Shown here: in pieces, positions 62,456-64,000 of the stretch
How positions within the stretch are numbered: the stretch's first letter is position 1
Layout of the letters: the number at the start of each line of letters is the position of its first letter
Source: JAFGXT01 sp963677165
GTDB taxonomy: Bacteria > Verrucomicrobiota > Lentisphaeria > Victivallales > SZUA-371
NCBI GenBank assembly: GCA_963677165.2
Contig: CAXXSX010000002.1
Coordinates: forward strand, 3,348,001 to 3,412,000
DNA: 64,000 nt
Direction: 5' to 3'
The notes under the pieces: model-generated
What the model was told of the DNA's origin: nothing
The model's database searches: none
The model's input: only the letters and a program-made list of their open reading frames with translations
Program-made: the position numbers and the translations under genes

Positions 62456-63458
62456 CTTTAAGATTGACTGTGATATTTACCTGTATAAAGCTGCTGCTAT
62501 TATGGGCGTAAGATATCAGACCTTATGGCGTTATAAGCGAAAAATTGAATCTGCTCAGGATCCCGTTGAAAAACGGGGTCCCAAAACAGCTCAGACTATT
62601 GATCTATTTCAGCTTCAAGAGGAAATTCGTAATCTGAAGCATGGAAAGAAACGTACTGCTGGAACCGGTGAATTACATGAAATATATCATGGTCAAATAT
62701 CAAGGGAGTCGCTCAATGAACTGATCCATGAAATACGTGATGAGCTCAAGCGTGGGCGTCGGGAGCATGCCGAACAGATTATCTGGGACTGTCCGCATAT
62801 GATCTGGAGCATGGATGACTTCGAATATGTGTTCAAAGGAATCAAGTTTTACGTACATCAGATACAGGACCTGGCATCACGGTACAAGTTTGAACCGTTA
62901 ATTGATACCAGACCGATTAAAGGTGAAGCTGTAGCGGAAAACCTGCGAAAGTTATTCAAAAAACATGGAGCACCATTGCTTATGAAACGTGACAATGGCA
63001 GCAATCTGAACCATTTTTCAGTGATAAATGCTTTGCAGGAATTTGGTGTTATTCCACTGAATAATCCGGCATATTATCCACAGTTTAACGGTGGTATGGA
63101 ACGAGCTCAGGGCGAAGTCAAACGTGAACTCGATATCCAAACGCAGCAGTTTGAATTGCCGGATTCTTTCCCGTTCGCGGTAAAACAAGCAGTTCATAAC
63201 GTGAATCATAATCCTCGACCGGCATCTCTGAAGGGAAATTGTTCATGTGGTGTATGGATGTTGCACATGGGTGTACGTTTCAGTAAACGTTATAGATCGA
63301 AGGTGTATCAAGAGATTAAAGCTCTTGCTATTGAAATGTATCAATATGTAGATTATACTGATAAAGAGTTGGTAATTAGTGAATGTTGGCGTAAGGCCGT
63401 TAAGCAGTGGTTGATCGTCAATGAACATATCACGGTTATCAGGAAGCGAGAAGTGTAA
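62370..63458 (+). CDS. DDE (rve) transposase B
   Basis: A 362-residue protein from a GTG at 62370, overlapping the HTH gene; later starts are possible. The integrase core has Asp149 in WSMDDFEYV, Asp208 in KRDNGSNL and Glu244 in GGMERAQGE, all before a basic C-terminal domain. It is unlike transposase A beyond the core. It lacks its own full HTH domain. With the upstream OrfA-like protein it would mirror the IS3 OrfA/OrfB arrangement, and a seven-A run (62413-62419) lies in the overlap. The stop codon is inside the right inverted repeat. Confidence 0.82.
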   Translation: MPTNSKSGRSKARWEKNRAIRLLVDEAINFKIDCDIYLYKAAAIMGVRYQTLWRYKRKIESAQDPVEKRGPKTAQTIDLFQLQEEIRNLKHGKKRTAGTGELHEIYHGQISRESLNELIHEIRDELKRGRREHAEQIIWDCPHMIWSMDDFEYVFKGIKFYVHQIQDLASRYKFEPLIDTRPIKGEAVAENLRKLFKKHGAPLLMKRDNGSNLNHFSVINALQEFGVIPLNNPAYYPQFNGGMERAQGEVKRELDIQTQQFELPDSFPFAVKQAVHNVNHNPRPASLKGNCSCGVWMLHMGVRFSKRYRSKVYQEIKALAIEMYQYVDYTDKELVISECWRKAVKQWLIVNEHITVIRKREV

Positions 63459-63462
63459 CCCG
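63448..63462 (-). repeat. right terminal inverted repeat of the transposon
   Basis: Read inward on the minus strand it is CGGGTTACACTTCTC, matching the left end at 13 of 15 positions. It contains the stop codon of transposase B. Confidence 0.65.
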
Positions 63463-63481
63463 GTTTTTTAGCACCTCGCAT

Positions 63482-63940
63482 CACAGAAATAGCTTTTATG
63501 ACAGCGAAGAATACGAACAAGACTCAATAGCACTGTCGGGCTGGTCAAGATGGCGCTGGAAAACATCTGAAGGAGGGGACCAATATTATGAACTCCGAGT
63601 AAATAAAGCCCCTGTCTATTTGTATAATTATAATATTAATATTCTAACAGCCGTTGACTTTGATATTTATTTCTTTCCGTACTCTTCTTCTTCTTCTTCT
63701 TATGTTTGGTATGATATTCTTGATGGCTTCACGGAAAACACTTTAAAAAAGGTAGCCTCTGACGTAACTATAGAAAATCAAGGTTCATATACCGGCGATT
63801 ATTACACACCAAACACCCCGCCCGACCCTTCTGCATTAGATGCGGAAGTAGAGTATAGTGCCAATATCCTCCAATATGGAATTGCAAAACTTGAAACTTC
63901 TGGGCTGTTAGAATTTAACGACTGGGACACTGAATCTTAA
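63482..63940 (+). pseudogene. 3' part of an unknown gene cut by the transposon
   Basis: The frame is open through the transposon's right end and runs to TAA at 63940 without a convincing start or ribosome binding site. The product is acidic and aromatic (DSEEYEQDSIALSGWSRWRW, then a run of six serines from a TCT/TTC microsatellite near 63682-63702). No family is recognised. The 5' part is not found left of the transposon, where an AraC gene ends 55 bases from it. Confidence 0.5.
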
Positions 63941-64000
63941 TTAAACTATCCCGATAATCTAAAAATAAATTTCCCTAAAGACAAAAAAAATATTTTTTTG

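Larger units (their letters stand above)
60487..63462. mobile_element. four-gene transposon with two different DDE transposases
   Basis: A 2976-base unit bracketed by imperfect 15-bp inverted repeats: CGGGTAACACTTTTC at 60487-60501 and, inverted, GAGAAGTGTAACCCG at 63448-63462 (13 of 15 match). It contains a rve transposase, two small HTH genes and a second rve transposase, all on the plus strand with overlapping ends. No target-site duplication is obvious. Wider tips of TG...CA type (60470 and 63480) are possible. The gene at 63482 lacks its 5' part, consistent with insertion into it. I know no named IS family with this layout, but cannot search for one here. Confidence 0.7.

Noticed and set aside
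60470..63480. TG...CA tips for the transposon
   Set aside because: TGTGAG and CTCGCA at these places are a weak match and give no flanking duplication; the inner 15-bp repeats were used instead.
63682..63702. TCT/TTC microsatellite as a phase-variation tract
   Set aside because: The units are triplets and change only the number of serines, not the frame.
1..64000. CRISPR array, rRNA operon or prophage structural genes
   Set aside because: No regularly spaced repeats, no rRNA-like conserved stretches and no capsid, portal or terminase genes were seen.

Overview
The window looks like a chromosomal stretch of a Lentisphaerota (Victivallales-type) bacterium. This is an inference. It rests on the dense run of glycan-degradation genes, the GntR/LacI and AraC sugar regulators, and above all six single-gene type II pseudopilins (N-terminal K-x-F-T-L-I-E-L-L-V-V-I-A-I-I-A-I-L-A, mostly ending in H-x9-D-G) scattered through the carbohydrate loci. 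That pattern is typical of the Lentisphaerota/Verrucomicrobiota/Planctomycetota group. Secreted proteins carry Gram-negative-style signal peptides.

Layout. (1) 1-5253: pectin/rhamnogalacturonan locus with the end of an ABC sugar permease, a GH28, an alpha/beta-hydrolase esterase and a GH78-like rhamnosidase. (2) 5346-14695: a GntR-type regulator behind a consensus promoter with a palindrome in the spacer, three pseudopilins and two large secreted putative glycosidases. (3) 15221-21988: a GntR/LacI-hybrid regulator, a pseudopilin, GH130, secreted GH10 xylanase and a CE4-like deacetylase, probably a hemicellulose operon. (4) 22086-29000: a truncated tRNA-Leu(UAG) beside a tyrosine integrase marks one edge of an integrated island. 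The first cargo is a row of membrane-anchored genes (zinc ribbon plus Amuc_1099-like, a small membrane protein, YwqK/MORN-like, GspG-like, a small membrane protein) cut at its end by an IS4-family insertion sequence. (5) 29065-36004: a divergent AraC regulator, GH106-like rhamnosidase, pseudopilin and beta-helix protein. (6) 36005-47765: sialidase-fold protein, two GH78-like enzymes, SSS symporter, frameshifted CBM9-like lipoprotein, TIM-barrel isomerase and acetyltransferase, with remnants of further glycosidases. (7) 48000-51137: a patch of broken genes (S23 four-helix protein, rve transposase, Opp/Dpp ATPase tail, Fe-alcohol dehydrogenase tail, possible recombinase zinc ribbon) around an intact hybrid sensor kinase. 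(8) 51180-60431: choloylglycine-hydrolase-family enzyme, sulfatase, GH28, large secreted glycosidase and pseudopilin on the minus strand, with a divergent AraC regulator. (9) 60487-63462: a compact transposon with two different DDE transposases and two HTH genes in overlapping frames, followed by the 3' part of an unknown gene.

Working together. Each glycan locus follows one plan: regulator, pseudopilin, exported or cytoplasmic glycosidases, and an ABC or SSS importer. Many rhamnosidase-type and GH28 enzymes lack signal peptides, so they probably act on imported rhamnogalacturonan oligosaccharides. The secreted enzymes would make the first cuts outside the cytoplasm. Two AraC-controlled promoter regions share the 13-bp motif TAGCACMAAAATA, a candidate regulator site. 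The most unusual structures are the two-transposase element with a leader that can hide its own ribosome binding site, the tRNA-anchored island with a pilus-like gene row, and the locus-by-locus repetition of pseudopilin genes.
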